This document shows, piece after piece, positions 13,066-20,640 of a stretch of 21,627 nt of DNA. A program made the position numbers and the translations under genes. Under the pieces are notes generated by a model. That model made no database searches, had not been told where the DNA came from, and worked only from the letters and a program-made list of their open reading frames with translations. The first letter of the stretch is position 1; each line of letters starts with the position of its first letter. The DNA lies in assembly GCA_023415715.1 (NCBI GenBank), contig JAEZJP010000065.1, forward strand, positions 1 to 21,627, given 5' to 3'. This DNA comes from Bacillota bacterium. Lineage in GTDB: Bacteria > Bacillota > Clostridia > Christensenellales > Aristaeellaceae.

Positions 13066-15534
13066 TTAATCATCCTTTTCCAATAACGGGCAGGGAGAAA
13101 TATTGCCTTTTTTAAGGCGGAAGGTGCGGATTTCAAAAGGATCAAATGACAGCCCCTCGTCTATGTCCAGGCAGGGGATACGGACTCGGATCCCAACTGC
13201 CTCCCCCATGCTTTCATACAGCCGGAGAATATACCCATTCCCATCCTCCGCCTGCTTCAGGGCAGACACCATGACAGCACCGCCGTCCAAAGTTATCACC
13301 GGCATGCACTTCTCCCCACGGCCAGGCGGGTTCATGGCAAGGGCATACGGCTTTTCGTTGAATACCAATGCCTTTGTGGAAAGATTAGCGTCCACTTCCC
13401 GCATGCTGCCTGCCGTGACGCGGAACCGGTACAACCGCTCTCCCTGCTCCATGCGCACGGTGTGGCGTACTTCCCGAAGCGTCTTTTCATAATGGCCGTC
13501 GGCAGCGGAATAGCCGGCGGACCTTAAAAGCGTGATCCCGATGACGCCTTTATGGAAAGACGAACCGTACACACAGTCATTGATGACGGCCAATTGATGC
13601 TCCCCGTTATAAACGCCGCACCATTTTTGCGACACCACTTCACTGTCCTTTGCAAGCTCCTCCCATGCAAAGGGGATCTGCCCCCGGTACATGCCGGTTT
13701 CCAAGGTAGTGGGCAAATCCATCTTCAAATACATGTCCTTCTCGTTCCAGTAAACGCCCGTTTCCACCTCAAAGTCCGTGCCTTGCTTGGGCAATAGATA
13801 GCGCTGGTAAGCGTAGGAATGGTGCAGCCCGAACACTGCCTCTACCACCGTACGCACTTCGCCGTCCTCGATTACCCGCACGGAGGGGACCACCTGGTCA
13901 TACAGACCGGAAAACGCGCTGCCTTCATGAGGTGTTAAAAGTGCAAACCGCCGCGCGGCGTGGCTTTCTGTTGCATTCAGGCCCCAGGAATTGTAGGTGT
14001 CGTCATAGGCGATAAGTTCAAAGCTGCCGGGTTTCAAAAACTCCGTTCCGTTGACCCTGTAGCTGTCCATCAGCCCCGTGGCGGTATTGACAGCAACCTG
14101 CATTTCACCATTATCAAAAACAAACTCAGGCAGATGGCTGATAGACGCAAAGACAGGCCGCTTTGCAACAGGTTCAAAGCGGATGACGAAGCGGCTCATG
14201 CTCATGGGCGCAAGCTCCGCCTGCAAAGTCACTTTTTTCCGCCAGTCGATGCAAAAATGGCTGCTTTCCATTTCACTTTGGGTAGGAATCAACCTTCCGT
14301 TCAGATAGGCCTTTGGTATATAGAAGGTAGGATCCCAATTCTGCTTGGGCAGGCCGCACTCGAAGGAGATCACATCGGATACCGGGAAGGGGTGCGGATT
14401 ATATGCGAGCACTATGGAGGTATCGTCCTCCACGCTTTCCTCCCCTTCCGCAAGCGCCGTGAAGGCTTTCATTTTTTCTTTGGAGAGAATGTAAAGCCCA
14501 TGATCGATGATTTGCAGCGTATCCTCCTCCACCAATTGACTGCCGGAACCTGGCAGCGCATCGTGGAATTCGCTGAAAAGCAGATCGCGTCCGGCTTCGT
14601 GAAGGGCATCTTTCGGATAAACCATGCCCTTTTGAAGCGATGCGGCCACGCACATTCTTTCGGTGACGTAGAGCTCGTTTTCCAGAAGCCTATGCTTTTG
14701 TTTGACCCGTATCTGCGATGTATAGCATCCGGGGGCTACAGGGTTCAATCCCTTATTCACTGTGGGCAGGGGGAGATCCTTTTCCAGCAATTCCTGAAAA
14801 TACTTATCGGGAGTGGAATGCAAAAGGACATACGGGTTATCTGGATTCTGTTTTAGGGCGGTAATGTCCTGCATGTCCTTTCGGGAAGGGCCGCCCCCAT
14901 GGTCGCCTACACCCCACAAAAACAGCGTGACGGGCTCCTTCTCCTTTTCTTTCAAAAAGGCGGTGAGCTCCTGCGCAACCTCGCCGTAGACGGAATTGTA
15001 ATTTTCATCGGAGCGGTGGACGATAAGAGAACTGCCGTGAAAGCCCTGCCAGACAAAATCCTGGCTCTCAAAATCGTAATGACCCTTTCCGGGCCGGCAG
15101 ACGATATAATTTAAATATCCCGCTTGGTTCAATATTTGCACCAGACCCCGGGAATGGCCGAAAGAATCAAAATTGACGGCAGTTTTCGGCCGAACGCCAA
15201 ACTCTTTTTCGAAGAAGGTACAGCCATAAAGGATGTTGCGGATAATGGATTCGCCGCTTGGCATATTGCAATCCGGCTGCAGGTACCACCCGCCCATGAT
15301 ATGAAAGGAGCCTTCGTTTACCTGTTGCTTGATCTGCTCGAACAATATGGGATCATGCTGCTTTACCCAATCGTACAGCAAGGCCTCGTTGTGGCAGAAC
15401 ATAAAACCGGGGTTTTCCTTTATGATCTCCCCAGCTGTTCGGAAGGTGGCAATGGCCTCGGCGCAGCCTTCCTGCCAGCGCCAGAGCCAGACCGGATCCA
15501 GATGGGCATTGCAAACCAGATGAACGTGTTTCAT
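13066..15534 (-). CDS. GH38 alpha-mannosidase
   Basis: An 822-residue retaining alpha-mannosidase needing a zinc-type divalent metal. The N-terminal catalytic domain begins with CNAHLDPVWLWRWQEG (8-23), where His11 and Asp13 are metal ligands. NFDSFGHSRGL (121-131) carries Asp123 at the nucleophile position and His127. FSEFHDALPGSGSQLVEEDT marks the helical middle domain, and beta-sandwich domains fill the rest. It lies at the short end of the bacterial GH38 size range but has all expected blocks. There is no signal peptide, so it works in the cytoplasm, probably on alpha-1,2/1,3-mannose branches, leaving 1,6-linkages to GH125. AGGAG lies 6 nt before the ATG. It is separated from GH76 by 614 nt of repeats, so it may have its own weak promoter or be read through. 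Confidence 0.95.
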   Translation of the reverse strand: MKHVHLVCNAHLDPVWLWRWQEGCAEAIATFRTAGEIIKENPGFMFCHNEALLYDWVKQHDPILFEQIKQQVNEGSFHIMGGWYLQPDCNMPSGESIIRNILYGCTFFEKEFGVRPKTAVNFDSFGHSRGLVQILNQAGYLNYIVCRPGKGHYDFESQDFVWQGFHGSSLIVHRSDENYNSVYGEVAQELTAFLKEKEKEPVTLFLWGVGDHGGGPSRKDMQDITALKQNPDNPYVLLHSTPDKYFQELLEKDLPLPTVNKGLNPVAPGCYTSQIRVKQKHRLLENELYVTERMCVAASLQKGMVYPKDALHEAGRDLLFSEFHDALPGSGSQLVEEDTLQIIDHGLYILSKEKMKAFTALAEGEESVEDDTSIVLAYNPHPFPVSDVISFECGLPKQNWDPTFYIPKAYLNGRLIPTQSEMESSHFCIDWRKKVTLQAELAPMSMSRFVIRFEPVAKRPVFASISHLPEFVFDNGEMQVAVNTATGLMDSYRVNGTEFLKPGSFELIAYDDTYNSWGLNATESHAARRFALLTPHEGSAFSGLYDQVVPSVRVIEDGEVRTVVEAVFGLHHSYAYQRYLLPKQGTDFEVETGVYWNEKDMYLKMDLPTTLETGMYRGQIPFAWEELAKDSEVVSQKWCGVYNGEHQLAVINDCVYGSSFHKGVIGITLLRSAGYSAADGHYEKTLREVRHTVRMEQGERLYRFRVTAGSMREVDANLSTKALVFNEKPYALAMNPPGRGEKCMPVITLDGGAVMVSALKQAEDGNGYILRLYESMGEAVGIRVRIPCLDIDEGLSFDPFEIRTFRLKKGNISPCPLLEKDD

Positions 15535-15692
15535 ATAGTACTCCTAATTTCGAAAAAGTGACTGAGCCACTTTATAATCATCAACAAATTGGCAGCCGGC
15601 AGACAGGGCTTCCCCTTGAGGGCTCCGGAACCCCGATCCTGCCTGTGACAGGAATGAGAGGGGTGGAGGAGGCTGGCGAAACGGGTTCTGTA

Positions 15693-15786
15693 GCCCGGCT
15701 GCCGCCGGTGGCGGCAATAAGCCGGGCGGAGGAAGCGGTCGAAACAGAGCGATGCAAGCGGTAAGCGCAGCAGCGCGACAATTGAG
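15693..15786 (+). repeat. Hairpin repeat, copy A
   Basis: This copy starts with a two-part hairpin: GCCCGGCT (15693-15700) pairs with AGCCGGGC (15720-15727), and GCCGCC (15701-15706) pairs with GGCGGC (15710-15715). It has a GGT loop and a 3'-side AATA bulge. A conserved tail GGAGGAAGCG...CGAAAC...GAGC...GCGACAATTGAG runs to 15786. It aligns along its whole length with copy B at 19513-19605, which is in the opposite orientation. Confidence 0.8.
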
Positions 15787-15797
15787 GCCGCCGGGGT

Positions 15798-15830
15798 TGC
15801 GAACGGCAGTGAGCAATGCAACGATTGAGC
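15798..15830 (+). repeat. Partial tandem copy of the hairpin-repeat tail
   Basis: TGCGAACGGCAGTGAG followed by CAATGCAACGATTGAGC matches the tail of copy B with only four differences, and lies directly after copy A. The hairpin part is missing, so it is a truncated or recombined copy. Confidence 0.65.
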
Positions 15831-16102
15831 CAGATGGGATAGCTGTCGACGCAGTCGATTGATGAGGTGTAGCAAAGAAACTCAGCTTCATTGGAACAAT
15901 CCTACAGCTTGCCACCTCATCCGGCACTTCGTGCCACCTTCCCGGAGGGCGGAGCTTGGAGCATTGGAGCGGAGCGACAATGCGGAACACCGGACAAGTG
16001 AAGCGCAGCACGGTGCGAAGGACCTCAAGGGGAAGGCTTTTCGCCTGATATGATATTGATTGTCGCTTTACTGGGGCGTTTCCCCTTCCTTATTTTGTAT
16101 AT

Positions 16103-16131
16103 GCAGCCGGAGGGACGCACCCTCCGGCTGC
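16103..16131 (-). terminator. Perfect 12-bp stem-loop downstream of GH76
   Basis: GCAGCCGGAGGG (16103-16114) pairs with CCCTCCGGCTGC (16120-16131) around a 5-nt loop, 17 nt past the GH76 stop codon. On the minus strand it is followed by ATATACAAAATAAGG, which is a poor U-run. T-rich DNA lies on the other side. It may therefore be a weak terminator or an mRNA 3'-end stabiliser that lowers expression of GH38/GH125 relative to GH76. Confidence 0.5.
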
Positions 16132-16148
16132 ACATTTGTTTATTAACA

Positions 16149-17186
16149 TTAAGGTTCGTTGTTCTTAAGCAACTGCGCGGCCATTTCCAATACCATCACG
16201 CCGCTTAAGTGCTGGGCCAGGTCCACCGTTTCGCCGGGCTTACGGTCCCAATAGCCGCCTATGACGCCGTTATCAGCCATGCCTTTTTCTGCAACGTATT
16301 TGGCGTTTACAAGCAGCATGTCGTAAAGCTTCGTTTCCTCTGGCGCCTCTTTTAACAGCTCCGCCAGGTACCTGAAGAAGATGCCCCGGAACAGGCCGCA
16401 GTCATCCTTTCCCTCGTAAGGAAACACACCGCCATTTGGATCGCCAAAACGGCGCTTGGATTCATAGGCGATGTTCTTTGCCAGGTCGAGCTGCGCTTTG
16501 TCGCCCGTGATACGGTAATACTCCACTGCCGCGCCGATCATGACACCCTGGTTATAGGTGAAAGCCCAGTCGTAGTCGATGGTTCCGTCCCCTGTACGGT
16601 TCATGCCGTCCCACACATAAAATGTATCGGGGTCCATGAGGTTTAAACGGTTCCACTCAAAGATCTTCCTGCCCCAAGCAAGGTCGTCTTCATTGCCGAA
16701 ACGTTCATACAGCCTGAAGGCAAGGATCGCGGCGGGGGCGTTGGCAGGGGTGTTTTTGTAATCCAGTTGGTTCTTGCGCCAGGCCATGCCGCCGCCCATT
16801 TCATCGTTCCAGGCGGTTTTGATGTCCTGCCAAAGGATATCCACCCGCTTTTTGTAGTTATCCTCCTTCGTTTCATCCCATAGCCGAAGGATGGCCAGGG
16901 CCATCCACTCCATATCGTCGTACCAGTTGTTTAAAATCGTGCCTCCGTTATGGGCGATGGTCCCCTTCAGTTCCTTTTGGATCAGTTCCATATAAGAGGG
17001 GTCCTTCGTGCGCAGATAGCCGTCCAGCAGCGCATCGATGGCGTGGGCCTGCCACCAGTAGGAAAAACGCTCCGTTCGGTCATGGGGCAGACGGTGTCTG
17101 AAAATAACGTCCCCCGCGTCCCAAAACTCCACCGCCAGCGCGTTTTGCGAGCGGTCCGCGGCCATAACGGCTGCCGAATAATCCAT
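16149..17186 (-). CDS. GH76 endo-alpha-1,6-mannanase
   Basis: A 345-residue (alpha/alpha)6-barrel hydrolase of family 76, which cuts the alpha-1,6-mannan backbone of fungal mannan and related glycans. The catalytic Asp pair is in NNWYDDMEWMALA (86-98; Asp90 and Asp91). Other family blocks are FSYWWQAHAIDALLDGY (41-57), GGGMAWRKNQ, NTPANAPAAILAFRLYER, and DYDWAFTYNQGVMIGAA. The ATG at 17186 is chosen because GGAGG (17193-17197) precedes it by 6 nt, and an upstream TTG at 17219 has no such site. There is no signal peptide, so unlike the surface enzymes of Bacteroides it should act on imported mannan pieces. It lies 102 nt after the binding-protein gene and is flanked on both sides by strong hairpins. 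Confidence 0.93.
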   Translation of the reverse strand: MDYSAAVMAADRSQNALAVEFWDAGDVIFRHRLPHDRTERFSYWWQAHAIDALLDGYLRTKDPSYMELIQKELKGTIAHNGGTILNNWYDDMEWMALAILRLWDETKEDNYKKRVDILWQDIKTAWNDEMGGGMAWRKNQLDYKNTPANAPAAILAFRLYERFGNEDDLAWGRKIFEWNRLNLMDPDTFYVWDGMNRTGDGTIDYDWAFTYNQGVMIGAAVEYYRITGDKAQLDLAKNIAYESKRRFGDPNGGVFPYEGKDDCGLFRGIFFRYLAELLKEAPEETKLYDMLLVNAKYVAEKGMADNGVIGGYWDRKPGETVDLAQHLSGVMVLEMAAQLLKNNEP

Positions 17187-17236
17187 AAGCTGCCTCCGGT
17201 CAGATAAAGTTTGGATCAATGGATCGTACCCTGCCT

Positions 17237-17261
17237 CCCTTCCCGCCTGAGGCGGGAAGGG
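17237..17261 (-). other. Perfect 11-bp hairpin between the binding-protein and GH76 genes
   Basis: CCCTTCCCGCC (17237-17247), a 3-nt loop TGA, then GGCGGGAAGGG (17251-17261). On the minus strand it is followed by AGGCAGGGTACG, with no U-run. It begins 27 nt after the binding-protein stop codon. Its placement matches the hairpin at 5977-6010 in the other locus, and a role in protecting the binding-protein mRNA is inferred. Confidence 0.65.
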
Positions 17262-17288
17262 AATGGCATTCTGGTCTCCGTTTTTCAG

Positions 17289-18542
17289 TCAGTAATCAAG
17301 CGCCGCCTCTTCAAGGGCCGTATTGCCCTGGCGTTCAGCGTTGTCCAGCGCCTCCTGGGCGCTGATCTCACCGTTTACAAACAGCTGCCACTGGGGAATC
17401 ATGGCCAACGATTCCATGGTGGAATAGCCTTGGGTCTTGGGGCGGATACGGCCGTACTGGAATGCATTAAACAGCGCGCTCAGGTGGGGGTCGCCCGCGA
17501 TGTAGGGATCGGCAGCCGCGTCCACATTGGCGGGCAGGTAGCCGTTGATCTTGGTGAACAGCAGGCTGTTTTCTGCGTTGCAAGCCCACCACTCAATGAA
17601 ATCCATAGCCTCGCGGGAATGCGCAGCCAGCGCGGGGATGGCCAGGCCAAAGCCGCCCATGCCGCTGGCGGGATCATGACCGGGAGCGCCGGGGCAGGGG
17701 ATAATACCAAGATTGATGCCGGCCTTTTTGACGTTGTTAAGGTCCCAGGGGCCGGAAACCATCATGGCAGCCTTGCCGGCGATGAAGGCCTGGTTGTTGT
17801 ACGCTTCGTTGAAGCCCGTCTCGTACACCTTGTCCTTGTTGAGCATCTGATCCCAGAAGTTCAGCACGGCCAAACCGGCTTCGTTGTTGAAAGCAACGGT
17901 GGGGGGCGTGGTGGTATCGTCGATCAGCTTGCCGCCGGCCTGGTACAGATACGCGCTGAACAGGCCAACGTCATTCATCACATAACCGGATTGTACAAGG
18001 GCGCCCTTGTCGTCGCGCTTGGTTGCGGCAACAGCCGCGGCGCGCAGACTATCCCAATCCTTGATGGTTAAATAGTCGATACCGGCTTCTTTCAAAAGGT
18101 CGATGTTGCAGAACAGCACGCGGGCATCCACCATGGTGGGCAGGCCATACAGCTTGCCGTCATAGGTGAGCTCATCCACTGAGGGGGCAAAGAACTTCGT
18201 AAGATCCACCTTGTCCGCAGCCACCATCTCATCCAGCGCAAGCAAAGCGCCCTTGGGGGCATAGGAGGAGGTGTTGAACCTGTCCCAGAGCACCACGTCG
18301 CAGGTTTCGCCGCCGGCGATGGCGGTGAGCAGCTTCTGCTCCACGCCGTCCACGTACTGGTAGGTGATGTGCACCTTGTCCTGGGTGGCGTTGTAGGCAT
18401 CCAGCATCTGCTGGAACTGTGCGATGGAATCTCCGCTCCAGCCGCCCCACATGACAAGTTCTGTCTTGCCTTCGGCAACCGCCATGGGGACCATTGTCAG
18501 GAGCAGCAATGCCGCAACGAGGAGTGCCAGGGTCCTTTTCAT
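17289..18542 (-). CDS. Extracellular sugar-binding protein (family 1), without lipobox
   Basis: A 417-residue solute-binding protein of the MalE/UgpB kind. A signal peptide covers residues 1-23 (MKRTLALL, hydrophobic core, MAVAEGK) with an AVA-type signal peptidase I site. As in the other locus there is no lipobox cysteine. The mature start ELVMWGGWSGD and the segments LLTAIAGGETCDVVLWDRF, FIAGKAAMMVSGPWDLNN and GGFGLAIPA are standard for the family. AAAAGGAGG lies 8 nt before the ATG. It follows the two permease genes (26 nt gap) and precedes GH76, so the inferred cargo is an alpha-mannan or high-mannose oligosaccharide. The cargo assignment is by context only. Confidence 0.93.
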   Translation of the reverse strand: MKRTLALLVAALLLLTMVPMAVAEGKTELVMWGGWSGDSIAQFQQMLDAYNATQDKVHITYQYVDGVEQKLLTAIAGGETCDVVLWDRFNTSSYAPKGALLALDEMVAADKVDLTKFFAPSVDELTYDGKLYGLPTMVDARVLFCNIDLLKEAGIDYLTIKDWDSLRAAAVAATKRDDKGALVQSGYVMNDVGLFSAYLYQAGGKLIDDTTTPPTVAFNNEAGLAVLNFWDQMLNKDKVYETGFNEAYNNQAFIAGKAAMMVSGPWDLNNVKKAGINLGIIPCPGAPGHDPASGMGGFGLAIPALAAHSREAMDFIEWWACNAENSLLFTKINGYLPANVDAAADPYIAGDPHLSALFNAFQYGRIRPKTQGYSTMESLAMIPQWQLFVNGEISAQEALDNAERQGNTALEEAALDY

Positions 18543-18568
18543 GATCGTTTCCTCCTTTTAAAATAGGG

Positions 18569-19447
18569 TTATGATTTACTGCCACTGAAGGCAATACCCT
18601 CGATGAAATACCGCTGGGCAAAAGCGAACAAAATCAATATTGGTAACGTGGAAAACACAGTGCCTGCCATCATGGCCCCGTAGTTGGTGACATAATTGTT
18701 CTTGAAAAGCGACAGGCCGATTTGGATGGTATGCTTGGATGCGTCGTTCAAAACGATCAACGGCCACATGAAGCTGTTCCAGCCCGACTGAAAGGTGAGT
18801 ATACCCAGCGTGACGGCTGCGGGAGTAATGAGCGGGAAGTATACATTCCAGAATATCCGGAACTCGCCGCACCCGTCGATGCGGGCAGCCTCCCCCAGAT
18901 CATCGGGAAGCGTTGCAAAAAACTGCCGCATGAAGAACACCGCGTAGGCGCCTACCGCGCCGGTGAGGATAACGGCCCAGAAGGTGTTGATAAAGCCCTT
19001 GCCGCCCTGGCCGAACAGGTCGTTGCCGCCCACCAGGGGAAACTTTCGAAGAACCACGAACTGGGGTACCATGGTCACGATGCCGGGGATCATCATGGAT
19101 GAAAGCAGGATAGTGAACATGATGTTCTTGCCCCGGATGTGAAGCTTTGCAAACCCGTAGCCCGCCAGCGCCCCGAAAAATACGTTAGTGAAAACGCCGG
19201 CAGAGGCGATGATCAGGGAGTTTTTAAAGTACAGGAAAAAAGGAACGGTATTCAAAACATCCTTGTAATTCTGAACCGTCGCCCCTATCGGGATAAGGTC
19301 AAGCGGCCGGGCGTAGATTTCGGGCATGGGTTTTAGTGATGTAGCGATCATCCACAAAAAGGGGTAAATGGTACACACGGCAATCAGGCATGCGAAAATG
19401 TACCACACGAATGCCCTGATCCTTTTCCTGCCTTTCGGTTCCACCAT
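18569..19447 (-). CDS. ABC sugar transporter permease, MalG type
   Basis: A 292-residue CUT1 permease with about six helices (first at about residues 10-36). It has the early TSLKPMPEI segment characteristic of the MalG branch and an EAA loop LGEAARIDGCGEFRIFWNVY followed by FPLITP. It pairs with the permease at 19655. AAAGGAG lies 8 nt before the ATG at 19447. The 207-nt gap to the upstream permease is filled by a hairpin repeat, unusual inside a transporter operon, where these genes normally nearly touch. No ATPase gene is present here either. Confidence 0.93.
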   Translation of the reverse strand: MVEPKGRKRIRAFVWYIFACLIAVCTIYPFLWMIATSLKPMPEIYARPLDLIPIGATVQNYKDVLNTVPFFLYFKNSLIIASAGVFTNVFFGALAGYGFAKLHIRGKNIMFTILLSSMMIPGIVTMVPQFVVLRKFPLVGGNDLFGQGGKGFINTFWAVILTGAVGAYAVFFMRQFFATLPDDLGEAARIDGCGEFRIFWNVYFPLITPAAVTLGILTFQSGWNSFMWPLIVLNDASKHTIQIGLSLFKNNYVTNYGAMMAGTVFSTLPILILFAFAQRYFIEGIAFSGSKS

Positions 19448-19512
19448 ACATAGCGCTCCTTTCCTTAAGGATTTCGCGCCGTGCGGCGCGCCCAGGGCTT
19501 TCCTCCCACGAG

Positions 19513-19605
19513 CTCAATCGTCGCATTGCCTCGCTGCCGCTCGCACTGCTCGTTTCGCTCGTTTCCTCCGCCTGGCCTATTGCCCCCCACCGGGGGCGGC
19601 CAGGC
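19513..19605 (-). repeat. Hairpin repeat, copy B, inside the permease operon
   Basis: On the minus strand GCCTGGCC/GGCCAGGC (19598-19605 with 19570-19577) form the outer 8-bp stem and GCCCCC/GGGGGC (19592-19597 with 19582-19587) the inner 6-bp stem. It has a 4-nt loop and the same 3'-side AATA bulge as copy A. The tail GGAGGAAACGAGCGAAAC...GCGACGATTGAG ends at 19513. Compared with copy A, the stem differences occur as matched pairs. Confidence 0.8.
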
Positions 19606-19654
19606 TCCGTCACCCAGGACCTTCGGAGTCACATTATCCACTTCAAATACCCCC

Positions 19655-20533
19655 TCAGTCCTTTTCCTTGTTGATGCGCATGTTAATGAGGCTGAACACA
19701 AAGATGATGGCGAACAAACACAGCGACATAGCTGAAGCATAGCCCATCTTCAAATCCTTGAAGCCCCGGTTGTATATGTAGTACACCATGGTGATGGTGG
19801 CGTTGCCGGGTCCGCCGCTGGTTAACAAATATGCCGCGTCAAAGACCTGGAACGTGCCGATGATGAGCATGGTGGAAACAAAGAATGTGGTCTTGCGGAT
19901 GGAAGGAACCGTGATCCGTGCAAACCGCTGCCAACGGCTGGCCCCATCGATGACAGCAGCCTCGTACAGCACGTCGGGCACACCCTTTAGTGCTGCAAGG
20001 AAGATCATCATATTCCCCGCATACCCTGCCCACAGGCTCATGATGACGATAGCGAACATGGCGGTCTTCGTATCATTAAGCCAGGAGGGGCCGGCTACGC
20101 CAATCAGGGATAAAAGGCCGTTAAGTAAGCCCATCTTGGGGTTGTAGATCCAGGACCAGAGCGTGGCGTTTGCCACGGAGGAGGACAGCACCGGCAGGTA
20201 AAACAGCGTGCGGTACAACCCCACAAACTTCCGTTTGGAATTGATGAAGAGCGCCACGCAAAGCGACAATACAAGGCCGGAGGGTACATAAAAAAGCGTA
20301 TAGGTGGCGGTATTGCGAAGCGATATCCAGAAAAACTCATCCGTCCATATTCGCTGAAAGTTGCGGAACGCTATGAACTTGGGGGGGTTGATGATGTCAT
20401 AGCTGGTAAAGCTGAAAACCACCGCCATGACCAGGGGCAAAAAGGTGAACAGAAAGAAGAGGAGCACCGGCGGAGCAATGAAAAGCCAGCCGATCCTGTT
20501 CTGGGCGGCGAGGAATTTTGATCTCCTGTTCAT
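19655..20533 (-). CDS. ABC sugar transporter permease, MalF type
   Basis: A 292-residue CUT1 permease. It has a first helix at about residues 14-38 (GWLFIAPPVLLFFLFTFLPL) and an EAA loop YEAAVIDGASRWQRFARITV followed by PSI. The tail TSGGPGNATITMVYYIY is typical of MalF-branch sugar permeases. The ATG at 20533 is preferred because AAAGGGG lies 8 nt upstream. A GTG at 20551 without a clear ribosome site would add six residues. It is the first transporter gene after the regulator (107-nt gap, with no convincing promoter seen there), so regulator and transporter may share a transcript. Confidence 0.93.
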   Translation of the reverse strand: MNRRSKFLAAQNRIGWLFIAPPVLLFFLFTFLPLVMAVVFSFTSYDIINPPKFIAFRNFQRIWTDEFFWISLRNTATYTLFYVPSGLVLSLCVALFINSKRKFVGLYRTLFYLPVLSSSVANATLWSWIYNPKMGLLNGLLSLIGVAGPSWLNDTKTAMFAIVIMSLWAGYAGNMMIFLAALKGVPDVLYEAAVIDGASRWQRFARITVPSIRKTTFFVSTMLIIGTFQVFDAAYLLTSGGPGNATITMVYYIYNRGFKDLKMGYASAMSLCLFAIIFVFSLINMRINKEKD

Positions 20534-20640
20534 GCTACAGACCCCTTTCACAGCCAGTTCAATGGGCAGCGTTCACGAAGGGTACGAAAGACCAAGGCAT
20601 CCGCCCTGCAGGCTATGCCGGAATGCAGTTTTATCTTTGG

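Larger units (their letters stand above)
15607..16037. repeat. Composite intergenic repeat block with 15-nt inverted ends
   Basis: This 431-nt block fills most of the 614-nt gene-free gap 15535-16148. Its ends GGCTTCCCCTTGAGG (15607-15621) and, inverted, GCCTTCCCCTTGAGG (16037-16023) match at 14 of 15 positions. Inside lie a full hairpin repeat (15693-15786), a partial copy (15798-15830), a small GTCGAC-type hairpin (about 15844-15859), a pair of inverted arms GATGAGGTG/CACCTCATC (15861-15869 and 15913-15921), and GGCAC-TTC-GTGCC (15923-15935). A GC-rich unit with ggagcgacaatgcgg then precedes the right end. No gene with a ribosome site is present. The minus-strand reading frames across it are repeat translations. 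Parts of it resemble, from memory, intergenic palindromes common in gut Clostridia. Confidence 0.7.

Noticed and set aside
13960..14856. A 298-codon plus-strand open frame inside the GH38 gene
   Set aside because: GH38 has all catalytic blocks on the minus strand. The plus-strand frame lacks a start signal and domain pattern.
15531..16011. Minus-strand open frames of 114 and 155 codons in the GH76-GH38 gap
   Set aside because: They translate the palindromic repeats into low-complexity Pro/Ala/Leu/Arg-rich sequence and have no credible ribosome site.
15535..16148. CRISPR array or non-coding RNA gene in the repeat island
   Set aside because: The repeats are few, of several types and irregularly spaced, with no cas genes. 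No promoter or terminator pair defines a discrete RNA.
19299..19740. Open frames of 91-124 codons on both strands between the two permease genes
   Set aside because: They are translations of hairpin repeat copy B joined to permease ends, rich in Ser/Arg/Glu repeats, without start signals.
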